A stretch of DNA of 64,000 bases, from NCBI GenBank assembly GCA_900696465.1, contig CAADGE010000048.1, forward strand, positions 124,001 to 188,000. The letters are read 5' to 3'. Both the position numbers and the translations under genes were made by a program. Position 1 is the stretch's first letter. Each line of letters begins with the position of its first letter. Of the stretch, positions 47,376-56,771 are shown piece by piece. Below the pieces are notes generated by a model. The model did no database searches. It had not been told where the DNA came from and was given only the letters and a program-made list of their open reading frames with translations. This DNA is from an uncultured Planctomycetota bacterium. GTDB lineage: Bacteria; Planctomycetota; Phycisphaerae; UBA1845; UTPLA1.

Positions 47376-48380
47376 TCATCCGGCTGTGCCGATGGCGACC
47401 ATCGCACATTCGGATGCGGATACAACGCGGTTGCGACCGCTGTTTTTTGCTGCGTAGAGGGCCTCATCCGCGGTGCAGAGCAGGGCGTCCGGGTCGCTCA
47501 TGTTTGATCGGGCCTCCGCGACGCCCAGACTGATCGTGACCGGGATGTGTTTGCGGCCGTGCAGGAAAACATGGGATGCGATTCTCCCGCGGAGATTTTC
47601 AGCGCACGTGACTCCGCCTTGTTCATCGGTTTCCTGACAGATGACCAGAAACTCCTCGCCGCCGAGTCGACAGACCATGTCAGAAGCGCGCACGCACTTG
47701 AGAAGCACTTCGGCGGTCTGCTCGAGGATGGCATCGCCTGCGGCGTGTCCATGTGTATCGTTGATTCGTTTGAAACGATCGATGTCGAGCATGATCGCTG
47801 TAAAGGGGTGGCCGTGGCGTTTCCAGTGGGCCCAGTATTGATCCAGCCGGTTGAGCGCCTCGCGGCGATTCACGAGCTTGGTCAGCTCGTCGGTCGTGGC
47901 CATGTGCAGGAGCTTTTCGTTGACCGATGCAAGCTGCTCATTGGCCACCGCCATTTCTGCGTTGAGTCGATGGATATCGCGCATTCGCCTTGCGAGGTCC
48001 TGTTCCAGTCGGATGATTCGTTCCGCGGCGCGGAGCCGGGCCATCAGCTCCTGCCGGTTGATCGGCTTGGCGAGAAACTCGTCCGCGCCGGCCTCGAATG
48101 CCTCGACGAGCCGTTCCGCAGGTGAGTGTGCCGTAACGATGACTATGTAAATCGAGCCGATGCCCTCCTGTGTGCGCAGCGCGCGACACAGTTCGATGCC
48201 GCTCATTTCGGGCATCATCCAGTCTGTTATCACGATCGGTGGGGCGTGTTCAAGAATCATGCGCAGCGCGGCTCTTCCGTCGCCGGCCTTGAGCACTTTG
48301 TAACCGCTGAGCGTGAGATACTTCTCCATCAGCCGGCTGGCAAAGGTATCATCTTCTGCAATGAGCACACGCTTGGGCAT
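47376..48380 (-). CDS. Response regulator with diguanylate cyclase output (REC-GGDEF)
   Basis: A 334-residue PleD/WspR-type protein making cyclic di-GMP. The receiver opens RVLIAEDD (5-12), with phospho-acceptor Asp53 (ITDWMMP) and Lys105. A helical linker (about 120-160) precedes the GGDEF domain, with MLDIDRFKRINDTHGH at about 197-212 and the active-site GGEEF (240-244). RASD (231-234) five residues upstream is an intact I-site for product inhibition. The start is ATG 48380, eight bases after the Hpt gene's stop, in line with AEDD at the usual distance. Phosphoryl input is probably via the adjacent Hpt protein. Confidence 0.93.
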   Translation of the reverse strand: MPKRVLIAEDDTFASRLMEKYLTLSGYKVLKAGDGRAALRMILEHAPPIVITDWMMPEMSGIELCRALRTQEGIGSIYIVIVTAHSPAERLVEAFEAGADEFLAKPINRQELMARLRAAERIIRLEQDLARRMRDIHRLNAEMAVANEQLASVNEKLLHMATTDELTKLVNRREALNRLDQYWAHWKRHGHPFTAIMLDIDRFKRINDTHGHAAGDAILEQTAEVLLKCVRASDMVCRLGGEEFLVICQETDEQGGVTCAENLRGRIASHVFLHGRKHIPVTISLGVAEARSNMSDPDALLCTADEALYAAKNSGRNRVVSASECAMVAIGTAG

Positions 48381-48388
48381 GGTCCGGT

Positions 48389-48724
48389 TCAACCTTTCGG
48401 TGCAATCGACGTGGCCCTGCAACACATGTCCGCAAGCTCGCGCACCTGTTTGCTGAGGGCTTCGAGGTCTTGCGTGGTGCGGGCCGTCAGTTCGAGGCCG
48501 CGCGCGGCATCGGTTATGGTGGGGAAGCCGTATCCTCCGGCCGATCCCTTGAGCTGATGCGCCAGACGCTGCAGGGTTGCGAGATCGCCTTCGGCGAGAA
48601 CCGTCATCAACGCAGAGGCCTTCTCGGGCAGATTCCGAACAAAATCATCCAGGAGCTGCTGAAGGTCCGGATCGCCCGCCAGACTGCTTACGATGGGTCC
48701 GTTATGGTCTGTTTCAGGTCGCAC
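48389..48724 (-). CDS. Histidine phosphotransfer (Hpt) protein
   Basis: A 111-residue Hpt protein. The phosphorylated histidine is His56 in LAHQLKGSAGGYGF. The fold is all helical, and FVRNLPEKASALMTVLAEGD matches the second helix of the domain. The GTG at 48724 follows AAGGAG by six bases. It ends eight bases before the REC-GGDEF gene on the same strand, so phosphate is probably passed between the two. No histidine kinase is present nearby. Confidence 0.9.
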   Translation of the reverse strand: MRPETDHNGPIVSSLAGDPDLQQLLDDFVRNLPEKASALMTVLAEGDLATLQRLAHQLKGSAGGYGFPTITDAARGLELTARTTQDLEALSKQVRELADMCCRATSIAPKG

Positions 48725-48968
48725 TATCCGCTCCTTAGTACCTCACTTAATCGGCAGGTTCAGAGAGCGAGTTTGCCTCGGAGTCCTCGGTACAGCGATC
48801 AGCCGTTCCGATCGTTTTCGGCGATTACCGGTCCGACCATCGGTTTTCTCGGTCGTGTCTGATGATCGAATCGAACGGTGGCCAGATCGCACGAAGGTTA
48901 GCGCTCTTTCAAGGGATTTCGTTCTTGTCGGTTTGACGCCATGCCGCGACGCCCGTAAGAAGCGCGAC

Positions 48969-49550
48969 ATGTGGAAGTTTGTTACGGTTGCTTCACTGGC
49001 GGGTGGGGGGGCTGCGATATGCCTGTTGGCCGCGCGTTTAGCAAGCACGCGACGCGTCCGATATTCGCAGATTCTACGCGAATGGCGCGATGGTAAGACT
49101 TGGACGATGGCGAATGCCTTCGAGGGTGTGGGGCAATCAGCAGATCCCCAGACGACTGCGATGCGGCTTTATCTGGCCGGTGTCAGTTTGCTCCAAGCCG
49201 GAAGGGTGAAGGAGGCCGCACGGGCATTCGGGGCCGCACATCACAGCAATCCTCACTTGGAAACAGCTGCTCTGCTGACCTTCGCCTGTCTCAAAGCAAA
49301 GGAAGGCGAAGATACAGATCTGCTCGAACAGGTCGTGCAGACCTGGCAAGAGATGAAGTCTCCCGATGTCGTCGCGCATGCGCCGGATCGCCTCATTGTC
49401 GAATTATTGACAGACGTGAAGGGCTGCTCGACCAGTTTATCTCCACTCGGGCGACTCGCATGGGGCGTACTGCCGCCTTCACAACAGGCGCGAATGGCGC
49501 AGTTGCTCAATGATGCGACATGCCGCTGGGTCGATCCGCTGCGGGAGTAA
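48969..49550 (+). CDS. TPR-like membrane-anchored protein, unknown function
   Basis: A 193-residue protein with an N-terminal hydrophobic segment (ASLAGGGAAICLLAARLA, about 8-25) and a helical C-terminal part. The tract YLAGVSLLQAGRVKEAARAF resembles one or two TPR motifs. The ATG at 48969 is used because the hydrophobic anchor begins there; the open frame extends further upstream without a ribosome site. No conserved catalytic motif is visible. Confidence 0.6.
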   Translation: MWKFVTVASLAGGGAAICLLAARLASTRRVRYSQILREWRDGKTWTMANAFEGVGQSADPQTTAMRLYLAGVSLLQAGRVKEAARAFGAAHHSNPHLETAALLTFACLKAKEGEDTDLLEQVVQTWQEMKSPDVVAHAPDRLIVELLTDVKGCSTSLSPLGRLAWGVLPPSQQARMAQLLNDATCRWVDPLRE

Positions 49551-49596
49551 GAGGCCGATTCAGTCACGCACCGTACGACGCCGTTCACGATTGCGG

Positions 49597-50097
49597 TCAA
49601 TCGCCGGTCGACGTAGGCATTCCCGCGGCTTGCCAACCCTTGATACCGGGCTCGTACACCGACACATTGCGATAGCCCCACTCGACGGCCTTCCGGGCTG
49701 CCATGCGGCTGACCGGGCAGCCACCGCCCGCACAGTAGAAAAGAATCGGCCGGGTCTTGTCAGGCGGGAGCATCGCGGGCGTCATTTTCTCGTAGTCGAC
49801 ATTGATTGCCCCCGGGATGTGGCCGCGCTTGAAATGCTCGCGATCGAGCGCATGGATAATCAGCAGGTTGTCTGAACCGATCTTCGACTTGAGCTCGTCT
49901 GCGGAATCGACGGTAGAGATTCGGACGCCGGCGTTCTCGCCGCAGCCCGACAACAGACCGGCAAGCAGCAGGAAGGTCATGCCAAAGCGCCGCGGCGCCG
50001 AGGTCCATCCGCAAAGCGTACGCAGTCCGGCGACCGCAAAACGCAGATTGAAAGTCGATTGAATGGTCCGACTCGCCTGATCAGGTGTGGTGCGCAT
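49597..50097 (-). CDS. Rhodanese-like lipoprotein
   Basis: A protein of up to 166 residues with LLLAGLLSGCG, a lipobox-like sequence, before the rhodanese domain. The active loop is FYCAGGGCPVSRMAA with the sulfur-carrying cysteine, followed by GYRNVSVYEPGIKGWQAAGMP. It probably acts outside the cytoplasmic membrane. The n-region is unusually long from ATG 50097; ATG 49980 would give a short one (MTFLLLAGLLSGC). Neither has a clear ribosome site. Confidence 0.8.
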   Translation of the reverse strand: MRTTPDQASRTIQSTFNLRFAVAGLRTLCGWTSAPRRFGMTFLLLAGLLSGCGENAGVRISTVDSADELKSKIGSDNLLIIHALDREHFKRGHIPGAINVDYEKMTPAMLPPDKTRPILFYCAGGGCPVSRMAARKAVEWGYRNVSVYEPGIKGWQAAGMPTSTGD

Positions 50098-50120
50098 GGC
50101 CGCTCGCGTTCGCTGTCGGC

Positions 50121-51239
50121 TCAGACGGCAAGTTCGATCAACTCTTTCGTCGTGGTGGTCAGATTGTCGTAGCCGGTCTCGGTCGCGACGACGAGGTCCT
50201 CGATTCGGATGCCGCCCCAGCCCTCGTAGTAGAGCCCCGGCTCAACAGAAAAGACCATGCCGGACGCGATCTTCGTCTTGAAAGTCGGCTTGAGCCGCGG
50301 ATCTTCGTGGATGGCCAGACCGACGCCGTGACCGGTGCCATGCATGAAGGCCTCGGCGCAGTTCTTTTCCTTGAAGTAGTCGCGGCAGAGAGCGTCGAGT
50401 TCGTGGCAAGTGACGCCGGGTTTTATGCCGGCCAGGCATCGTAGCTGGGCCTGAAGCACGAGGTCGTAGACCTCGCGGTATCGGCCGTCGGCCTTGCCCA
50501 TAAACATCATCCGGGTCATGTCGCCGCAATAGCCCTCGTGGATGGCGCCGAAGTCGAGGAGGACCAACTGGTTTTTCTCAAGCTTTCGAATGGGAGAAGG
50601 GGAGTAGTGCGGGTTGCAGGCGGTCTCACCGAAGGCCACGATCGGTGCGAACGAATTGCCCTCGCTGTTGGTCCGCAGATACGTATCGATTTCAACAGCG
50701 ACCTGCCGCTCCGTCATGCCGACCCTGAGATAGCCGCGCATGTGATCGAAACATTGACCAGTTATCCGCTGGGCCTTGCGGATCAGCTCGATTTCTTCCG
50801 GCGTCTTACAGAGGCGAAGACCGGCGAGGAGTTCCTCCGCGGGTTTCCACTGATAGTCCGGCGTCAGCTCGAGCAGGGCGGTCGCATCCTTATAGAGGAG
50901 TGCGTCGCGTTCGAAGCCGATCGCAACCTTGCCGCTGCCCAGTATCTGCCGGAGCTTCTCCGCAATGACGCCTGGTGTGGTGGGGGAGAGGATTAGCTGC
51001 GGGGTAACGCCCTTAAGTTTCTTCGCTCCGCTGATGTAGCGGCCGTCGCAGAGCAGGTGGCATTCACCCTTGGAGTAGAGCACGAAGCCCTCGGGATCGC
51101 CGAAGGCCTGCACTTCACCGGGCATGGTCGTATGAAACCCGGTGAGGTAGAGGACATTTTTCGGATTGGAAATGAAGATCGCATCAAGGCCGCCGGACTG
51201 CATCTGCTGCTCAAGTCGAGTGAATCGCTGTGCGTTCAT
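50121..51239 (-). CDS. M24 family aminopeptidase P-type (Xaa-Pro) peptidase
   Basis: A 372-residue cytoplasmic metallopeptidase. The creatinase-like N-terminal domain is followed by the pita-bread fold with all metal ligands: Asp in VLLDFGAIHEG, Asp in GDMTRMMF, His in HGTGHGVGLAIHE, Glu in FSVEPGLY and Glu in IRIEDLV. Length and motifs fit YpdF/PepQ-like Xaa-Pro peptidases. The ATG at 51239 is preferred over ATG 51266 because GGAGGG lies about nine bases upstream of it. It stands alone on the minus strand. Confidence 0.93.
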   Translation of the reverse strand: MNAQRFTRLEQQMQSGGLDAIFISNPKNVLYLTGFHTTMPGEVQAFGDPEGFVLYSKGECHLLCDGRYISGAKKLKGVTPQLILSPTTPGVIAEKLRQILGSGKVAIGFERDALLYKDATALLELTPDYQWKPAEELLAGLRLCKTPEEIELIRKAQRITGQCFDHMRGYLRVGMTERQVAVEIDTYLRTNSEGNSFAPIVAFGETACNPHYSPSPIRKLEKNQLVLLDFGAIHEGYCGDMTRMMFMGKADGRYREVYDLVLQAQLRCLAGIKPGVTCHELDALCRDYFKEKNCAEAFMHGTGHGVGLAIHEDPRLKPTFKTKIASGMVFSVEPGLYYEGWGGIRIEDLVVATETGYDNLTTTTKELIELAV

Positions 51240-51616
51240 GGGGCGCTGCCCTCCTCTCGGAATCATTTTGCTTTCGCATTCTGTCCGATGCGCTCATGAA
51301 TGGCAATCTGCCTGATTCAGAGGAGGTCATAAGCCGATTGATTTTCGAGTCTTAGCAAAAGGATACCTGATATTGTTTCTCGTCAGAGTAACATTCGGGC
51401 CACGCTTAGTTGGGAATCACGGACTAGAAGGTCCATTAGACTGAATGAAGAAGTAAGCAGGCCGAACGTGTCAACTGACCGAAAAAACCCACCGAATTTA
51501 TCTCAAATCTCTTGACGCAGTCACGGGTGCTGCGTAGATTATTAAGAGCCGGTATGTAGCCAATTCTGTTCTGAGGAGCATCAAATCTGCATTTCTTTCA
51601 GCGGGAAAGGCGCGTC
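51240..51616. other. Divergent intergenic region, M24 peptidase / lipoprotein
   Basis: About 380 bases without a convincing gene. Besides the promoter at 51512-51540, it is relatively AT-rich. No minus-strand promoter was identified. Confidence 0.5.
51512..51540 (+). promoter_or_regulatory. Sigma-70-type promoter
   Basis: TTGACG (51512-51517), 17-base spacer, TAGATT (51535-51540). It precedes the large lipoprotein gene at 51617 with a leader of about 70 bases. Confidence 0.5.
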
Positions 51617-53986
51617 ATGAAACCACAGCAAAGTAATGAAAGATCTCGAAAGGGACTCAAAAGTTACACACCCCTCTTATATGTATATATTGGCATCTGT
51701 TTATCTGGTTGTAATACTCAGGTGGTGGTGGACACCAGCACTTATGCCGATACCGCCGACCAGCCGGCGGCGATCGCACCCGGTGTTCCGCAGCCACTTC
51801 CTCCCACCGTGGTGCTTGATGGGCCGGGCTGGCAGATCCTCATTGACGGCTTTACGCTGATCAACCTTATCCACCATCCAATCTTACCCGGCGGCGTGTT
51901 TCCCGGAGGCGATCGGCAGCATTTCTCCGCACATGTGCAGATACACTTGGTCGGCACAGGCACACTGGCCGGCTGGCAGCGAAACATTCTGATGCCGTTT
52001 AATGGCGCGATCGATTCGAATGTGCGACCGTATGGGGCAAACGTCCAGTCTTTCGCCACCGAGTTGTTCATGCTTGATGGCCAGATCAGCGGAGATCCTG
52101 ATTTCGATTTGTTGCGCATTCAGGCGGGAACCGGCTTCGGCATGCCCAGTCCAGGTCACACTACCCTGACGAGGCAGGGCGACGACTGGAACGTAGATAG
52201 CCATTTTGACATTGTCTATCACGTCGAGTTCATCGGCGCACCCGGCGGAGTTCTTTCCGGTCAGGCCGATTTGCAGCAGCGGCAACAGCACATCCAGATC
52301 GGTCAAGCGCCGACTTCTGGTTCGTGGACCGAAAAGGGGGATGCGCCACCGCTCCTGCCCGGTCAGGAGACGGTCGGTGACGGGCCGCTGAATTCAATCA
52401 ATGGAGCATTGTCGTTTACAAACGACGTAGACCTGTACTGCATCCGGATCGACGACCCGTTGCAGTTCCAGGCGACCACCGTCGGCGGGACGGCCTTTAA
52501 TACGCAACTCTTCCTTCTCGATTCCGGCGGAATCGGAATCACCCACAACGACGACAATCCCGGCGGCGGGACGCAGTCCACCATCACGGGTCAGTTCGTA
52601 CCGGGATCTGGCCACTACTTGCTGGCCATCAGCGCCTTCAATCGCGATCCGGTCAATCCGGCAAATCAGCTCATCTGGAACAACGGGCCCTCCAACGTCG
52701 AACGCCCGCCGGACGGCTTGGGTGCCCCCGGCCCGCTTTCGAATTGGATATCCTTTTCGGGTGCCAGCGGGGCCTACACCGTCCATTTGACGGGCTGCAG
52801 ATTCTGTGCGACCCCGCCACCACCGATTATTGTCGACCCGGGAAATGATTACTGGGTGATGGATGATCCATTGAAGGTCATTTTTGGTGGGACCGAGATA
52901 CCTCCGATTCCAGCCGATTTTTTCAACCCGGGGTCTTTGCCATTCACGGGGGTGATTCTCTTCGGGGTCAATTCCACGAATCCATTTCTGGGCGACGCCG
53001 ATACGATTCTTCGGCGAACGACTTCTGCAAATCTGCCGAGCATCGGCGCGGCTGACAGCGTCCTGACTGAGATTTTTGAGTTGCGATTGCGCAGCATCGA
53101 TACGATCGACATCTCAGGAATTGAATGGAAAGTCGAGTTGACCTTGCCGGAGCCGCAGCCGAGCGGGGCGATGCAGATTCAGAGACTATCGCTCGACGGG
53201 GGAAGCTTCACCACAGACTTGTACATCCGGCCTGTCTTCATTTTCGCGAGAGTAGATGACAGCGAGCCCCCGCGGGTGTTCGATCCTGGTGTGATCGTCA
53301 CGTTGAGCAGTACCCTGCCATCGAACTGGTCCACGCTGCCGCCGGCGGATACGTATCCCGGAGGTGGTCCGAACTTCTATCCGCTTACGCCGCTCGATCT
53401 GCTATCTCCGGGTGGGATGCATACGACGTTGGTGCCTGCTTTTGCATCGGGGCCACCGAGGAACTGTCCGCCTCTGGACTTGAACTTCGACAATCTTCAC
53501 AACAGTGAAGATCTTCAAGCATGGGTTGAAGCGTTTCTTGCAGGACCGTCGCACCCGTCATTTTGCGCGGTGGATGCCAATGCAAACCACCTTGCAGACC
53601 TGGAGGACATCCAAATCAGTGTTGCGGTACTCCTGAACTGGCCCTCAACACTGATTGCGGTAGGAGACTGGGTCAACATTGATGCAGAATGCGACTATCG
53701 CCACCATTCGGTCACGGGAGAATGTCGCGAGCCGCCCCGGGCGAATCGTACGCGTCACATCGTTGTTCAGGCGGCGGATAAGGACGGCAATCCCAGCAAC
53801 TGTCCAGTCAAGTTTCGCTTGTACAAATGCGACGGAGTGGGCACAGAGAAGGCAGTGGAAGTCGAACCGGGCGACAACGAATGCGTCACGGTCCCGGAGA
53901 ACCGTACGCTGCAAGTGTGGTGCAAGCGCGACGGGGACAACGTCCCGTGCCGCATCAGCATCAAGGACGTGGGCGGCTGTCCGTAA
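51617..53986 (+). CDS. Large exported lipoprotein with PPC-like and dockerin-like segments
   Basis: A 789-residue protein. The signal sequence ends CLSGC with lipid-acceptor Cys32. A beta-rich region follows (about 60-230). A segment near 265-350 (NDVDLYCIRIDDPLQFQ, then LLDSGGIGITHNDDN) resembles the PPC bacterial pre-peptidase fold. Later beta-rich parts end in a dockerin-like cluster (DLNFDNLHNSEDLQ, DANANHLADLEDIQ) with two calcium-type loops. The last 110 residues are cysteine-containing and novel. No PEP-CTERM motif is present. Surface location is inferred from the lipobox; function is unknown. It runs up to the rRNA terminator on the other strand. Confidence 0.8.
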   Translation: MKPQQSNERSRKGLKSYTPLLYVYIGICLSGCNTQVVVDTSTYADTADQPAAIAPGVPQPLPPTVVLDGPGWQILIDGFTLINLIHHPILPGGVFPGGDRQHFSAHVQIHLVGTGTLAGWQRNILMPFNGAIDSNVRPYGANVQSFATELFMLDGQISGDPDFDLLRIQAGTGFGMPSPGHTTLTRQGDDWNVDSHFDIVYHVEFIGAPGGVLSGQADLQQRQQHIQIGQAPTSGSWTEKGDAPPLLPGQETVGDGPLNSINGALSFTNDVDLYCIRIDDPLQFQATTVGGTAFNTQLFLLDSGGIGITHNDDNPGGGTQSTITGQFVPGSGHYLLAISAFNRDPVNPANQLIWNNGPSNVERPPDGLGAPGPLSNWISFSGASGAYTVHLTGCRFCATPPPPIIVDPGNDYWVMDDPLKVIFGGTEIPPIPADFFNPGSLPFTGVILFGVNSTNPFLGDADTILRRTTSANLPSIGAADSVLTEIFELRLRSIDTIDISGIEWKVELTLPEPQPSGAMQIQRLSLDGGSFTTDLYIRPVFIFARVDDSEPPRVFDPGVIVTLSSTLPSNWSTLPPADTYPGGGPNFYPLTPLDLLSPGGMHTTLVPAFASGPPRNCPPLDLNFDNLHNSEDLQAWVEAFLAGPSHPSFCAVDANANHLADLEDIQISVAVLLNWPSTLIAVGDWVNIDAECDYRHHSVTGECREPPRANRTRHIVVQAADKDGNPSNCPVKFRLYKCDGVGTEKAVEVEPGDNECVTVPENRTLQVWCKRDGDNVPCRISIKDVGGCP

Positions 53987-54007
53987 GGCGGCAAGGGATC
54001 GGTGCGG

Positions 54008-54050
54008 AAAAAAGGCGAGGCCCGATGATCCGGGTGGACCATCGGGCCTC
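54008..54050 (-). terminator. Rho-independent terminator of the rRNA unit
   Basis: A perfect 11-bp stem (GAGGCCCGATG at 54017-54027 with CATCGGGCCTC at 54040-54050) is followed, in the minus-strand sense, by GCC and a run of six T (54008-54013). It lies just downstream of the 5S gene. Confidence 0.85.
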
Positions 54051-54056
54051 AAAAAA

Positions 54057-54163
54057 GCTGGCACTAACCTACTCTCGCCCGCTTGGACTACCATCGGCCC
54101 CAGGGACTTCACTGCTGAGTTCGGAATGGGATCAGGTGTTTCCCCCTGGGTGTGGGCACCAGC
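54057..54163 (-). rRNA. rrf: 5S ribosomal RNA
   Basis: The minus strand reads GCTGGTGCCCACACCCAGGG, then the conserved CCGAACTCAGCAGTGAAG and a final GTGCCAGC that pairs with the 5' end. About 107 nt, terminal bases approximate. It follows the 23S gene after a 270-base spacer that contains a strong hairpin (54167-54176 with 54188-54197), probably a processing signal. Confidence 0.93.
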
Positions 54164-54742
54164 ACGGCCTTCTGCGACCTTGCCGGCCGCAGAAGGCAAA
54201 CCTTTCAAGGATCGCTTCCCTTGGCATCCGTGCGTCGCAAGCGACGGCGAATGGTGGGGGAAAGCGTCCCTGGAATACTGGAATAGAGTTGGGGGTGAGA
54301 ATCGAACATCGCGTGATTCTTCGCCGACGGAGGACTTGATGGAAGCCGCCGGTTCGTGGTTTTTGATCATGAACCGTTGGCTGTCCGCATTTAGTCATCG
54401 AGATTGCCGAGGCAATCAGCGAATGATAAATGTGGTCAAGCAATCGACCGTTAGTACCAGTCAGCTTAGGGCCTCTCAGCCCTTACACACCTGGCCTATC
54501 GACCTCGTGGTCTACGAGGGGTCTCTCGTCTCCGAAGAGACATCCAAACCTTATCTTCGGGGGGGCTTCACGCTTAGATGCTTTCAGCGTTTATCCTTTC
54601 GCAACATGGCTACCCTGCGCTGCCCTTAGCAGGACAACAGGTGCACCAGAGGTTGCTACAACCCAATCCTCTCGTACTAAGGTTGTATCCCGTCAAGTTT
54701 GGTGCGCCCACGGCAGATAGGGACCGACCTGGCTCACGCCGG

Positions 54743-54798
<56 letters not shown>

Positions 54799-55401
54799 CC
54801 TTCAGCCCCAGGATGCGATGGGCCGACATCGAGGTGCCAAACCTCCACGCCGCTATGGACGCTCGGTGGAGATCAGCCTGTTATCCCCGGAGTACCTTTT
54901 GTCCGATGAGCGATCGCCCTTCCACACGGGACGACCGGATCACTAGGGCCTGCTTTCGCATCTGCTCGTTCTGTATAACTCGCAGTTAAGCCGGCTTGTA
55001 CCCTTGCGCTCTCTGCACGATTGCCAACCGTGCTGAGCCGACCTTTGCACTCCTCCGGTACTTTTTAGGAGGAGACCGCCCCAGTCAAACTGCCCACCTA
55101 GCACTGTCCCATGCCCGGATTCACGGGTCACGGTGAGGAGACGAGTAATACAAGGGTGGTATTTCAACGATGGCTCCCCAGCGGCCGAAACCGCTGGATC
55201 AAAGCCTCCCACCTATCCTACGCATGTAGTATCCGGCTCCAGTACCAGGCTACAGTAAAGGTTCACGGGGTCTTTCCGTCTTGCCGCGGGTATGTGGTAT
55301 CTTCACCACAAGTCCTATTTCACCGAGTCGGTCCTTGAGACAGTGCAGCAGTCGTTTCGCCATTCATGCGCGTCGGAACTTACCCGACAAGGAACTTCGC
55401 T

Positions 55402-56077
55402 CAGTTGGTCCCGCTCGTTTTCACGAGGGGCTGGACTTTACCTTGCCGAGATCATTTTCATGAATGCGTCCGCGGTTCATTCTTTCTGCAATTTTCATGA
55501 TCTGCTTCAGGCCGTCCGCATCGAGATGCTGACGGGCTGAGACGGCCTCAACGACCTTGCGAAAGGCAAGGTAGTCTTGGCGTTTGATGGTTTTCAGGTC
55601 ATGTTGATCGAAGAAAGGAATAATGCGGGCTTTCAGGTCTTGCAGTTTTCGTACTCGCCAGCACATCCGATCGCCGTGGTTTTTCCGGACGACACCACAG
55701 CCAAAAAAGGCCTTGATGGCGTACAGAACTTTTACGTCGCGGGCGTGCTGAACGATGGTGAACTCTGGCAAAACCTGGACACCAAGTGTCATGTCGCTGT
55801 GCTTGGAGATCCCGATGTGGAAGCAACCTTCCCCATCGGTAAAGCCAACGATCCACTGGGCGTCTAAATTCACAAAAAACGACCTCGGTCCGAACGTCAA
55901 GTCTCTGAGGGTTCCTTCAACGCGGATGCGTCAAAGGTCTTCCCTGCGGATTGTCCCCATGTCCGCTGGATTTTTACTTTCTGGCCAAGCCAGATGAGTA
56001 CCAGACGGCTGTTGAGGAGTTTCCCGCATATGGTTCGGTTTTACTAAGGCTAGCGTATCGAGCGTAACACGTGGTTA
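55402..56077 (-). mobile_element. Group I self-splicing intron at position L1931 of 23S
   Basis: Length 676 nt. The 5' exon ends CCTAAGGT with the required U, and the intron ends in G directly before AGCGAAGTTCC, so exon joining restores the conserved sequence around E. coli U1931/A1932. The internal guide GCCTTAG (56044-56050) pairs with exon CTAAGGT through six Watson-Crick pairs plus a U-G at the splice site (P1). Just before it, CGCT can pair with the 3' exon AGCG (P10). Core elements are recognisable: P-like GCGGGAAACTCC (within 56016-56030), Q-like GACAATCCGCAGG (55943-55955), R-like CCTCAGAGACTTG (55898-55910) and S-like AAGGTAAAGTCC (55433-55444), where GACTT and AAGTC form P7. It contains a homing endonuclease gene. 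Confidence 0.93.
55421..55873 (-). CDS. LAGLIDADG homing endonuclease encoded in the intron
   Basis: A protein of about 150 residues with a single LAGLIDADG motif (QWIVGFTDGEGCFHIGI), so it should act as a homodimer that cuts intronless 23S genes and drives intron spread. The C-terminal half (KRQDYLAFRKVVEAVS) is typical of this family. The GTG at 55873 has GAGG about nine bases upstream and gives the usual short leader before the motif; the frame is open back to TTG 55900. Its last codons, encoding LGKVKSSPS, are formed by the S element, so the protein end and ribozyme core share sequence. The stop lies 19 bases from the 3' splice site. Confidence 0.9.
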   Translation of the reverse strand: MNLDAQWIVGFTDGEGCFHIGISKHSDMTLGVQVLPEFTIVQHARDVKVLYAIKAFFGCGVVRKNHGDRMCWRVRKLQDLKARIIPFFDQHDLKTIKRQDYLAFRKVVEAVSARQHLDADGLKQIMKIAERMNRGRIHENDLGKVKSSPS

Positions 56078-56371
56078 ACCTTAGGACCCTCATAGTTAGG
56101 GCCGCCGTTTACGGGTGCTTCGGTCGCCAGCTTCAGGGGCGAACCCCTTAACCGCCTTCCTTAACATTCCCGCACCGAGCAGGCGTCAGTCTCTATACAT
56201 CCTCTTGCGAGTTAGCAGAGACCTGTGTTTTTGATAAACAGTCGCCACTGCCGTTTCTCTGCGCCCTCTGCTTGTATTGCTACAGGCAGGAGGGACCCCT
56301 TCTCCCGGAGTTACGGGGTCAATTTGCCTAGTTCCTTAAGGACCGTTCTCTCGAGCGCCTGAGGATACTCT

Positions 56372-56402
<31 letters not shown>

Positions 56403-56771
56403 TCCGCATGACAATTGATCCAACGCTTTTCTCGGTTCCTCCTCCGCGCACTTCAGCAACAAATCGGCCTCGCCCTCTCGGGAACCCTCGAACCTAATCG
56501 TGGGCTGCACCTTGGAAAAACGCACGTTGGGGTAGATCATACGAAGGGCAGGAATATTAACCTGCTGTCCATCGGCTACGCCTTTCGGCCTCGCCTTAGG
56601 GTCCGCCTAACCCTGGGCGGATTTACCTTCCCCAGGAAACCTTAGGCTTACGGCGAGAGGGATTTTCACCCTCTTTCTCGTTACTCAAACCGGCATACTC
56701 ACCTGATAGGCCCGCCAGCGCGCCTTGCGGTACGCCTTGTATCTGCCTATCAGCGCTCTCCTACCGAACCA

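Noticed and set aside
53679-54629. Open frames across the end of the lipoprotein gene, 5S and 23S
   Set aside because: They run through rRNA and a terminator and have no protein-family features.
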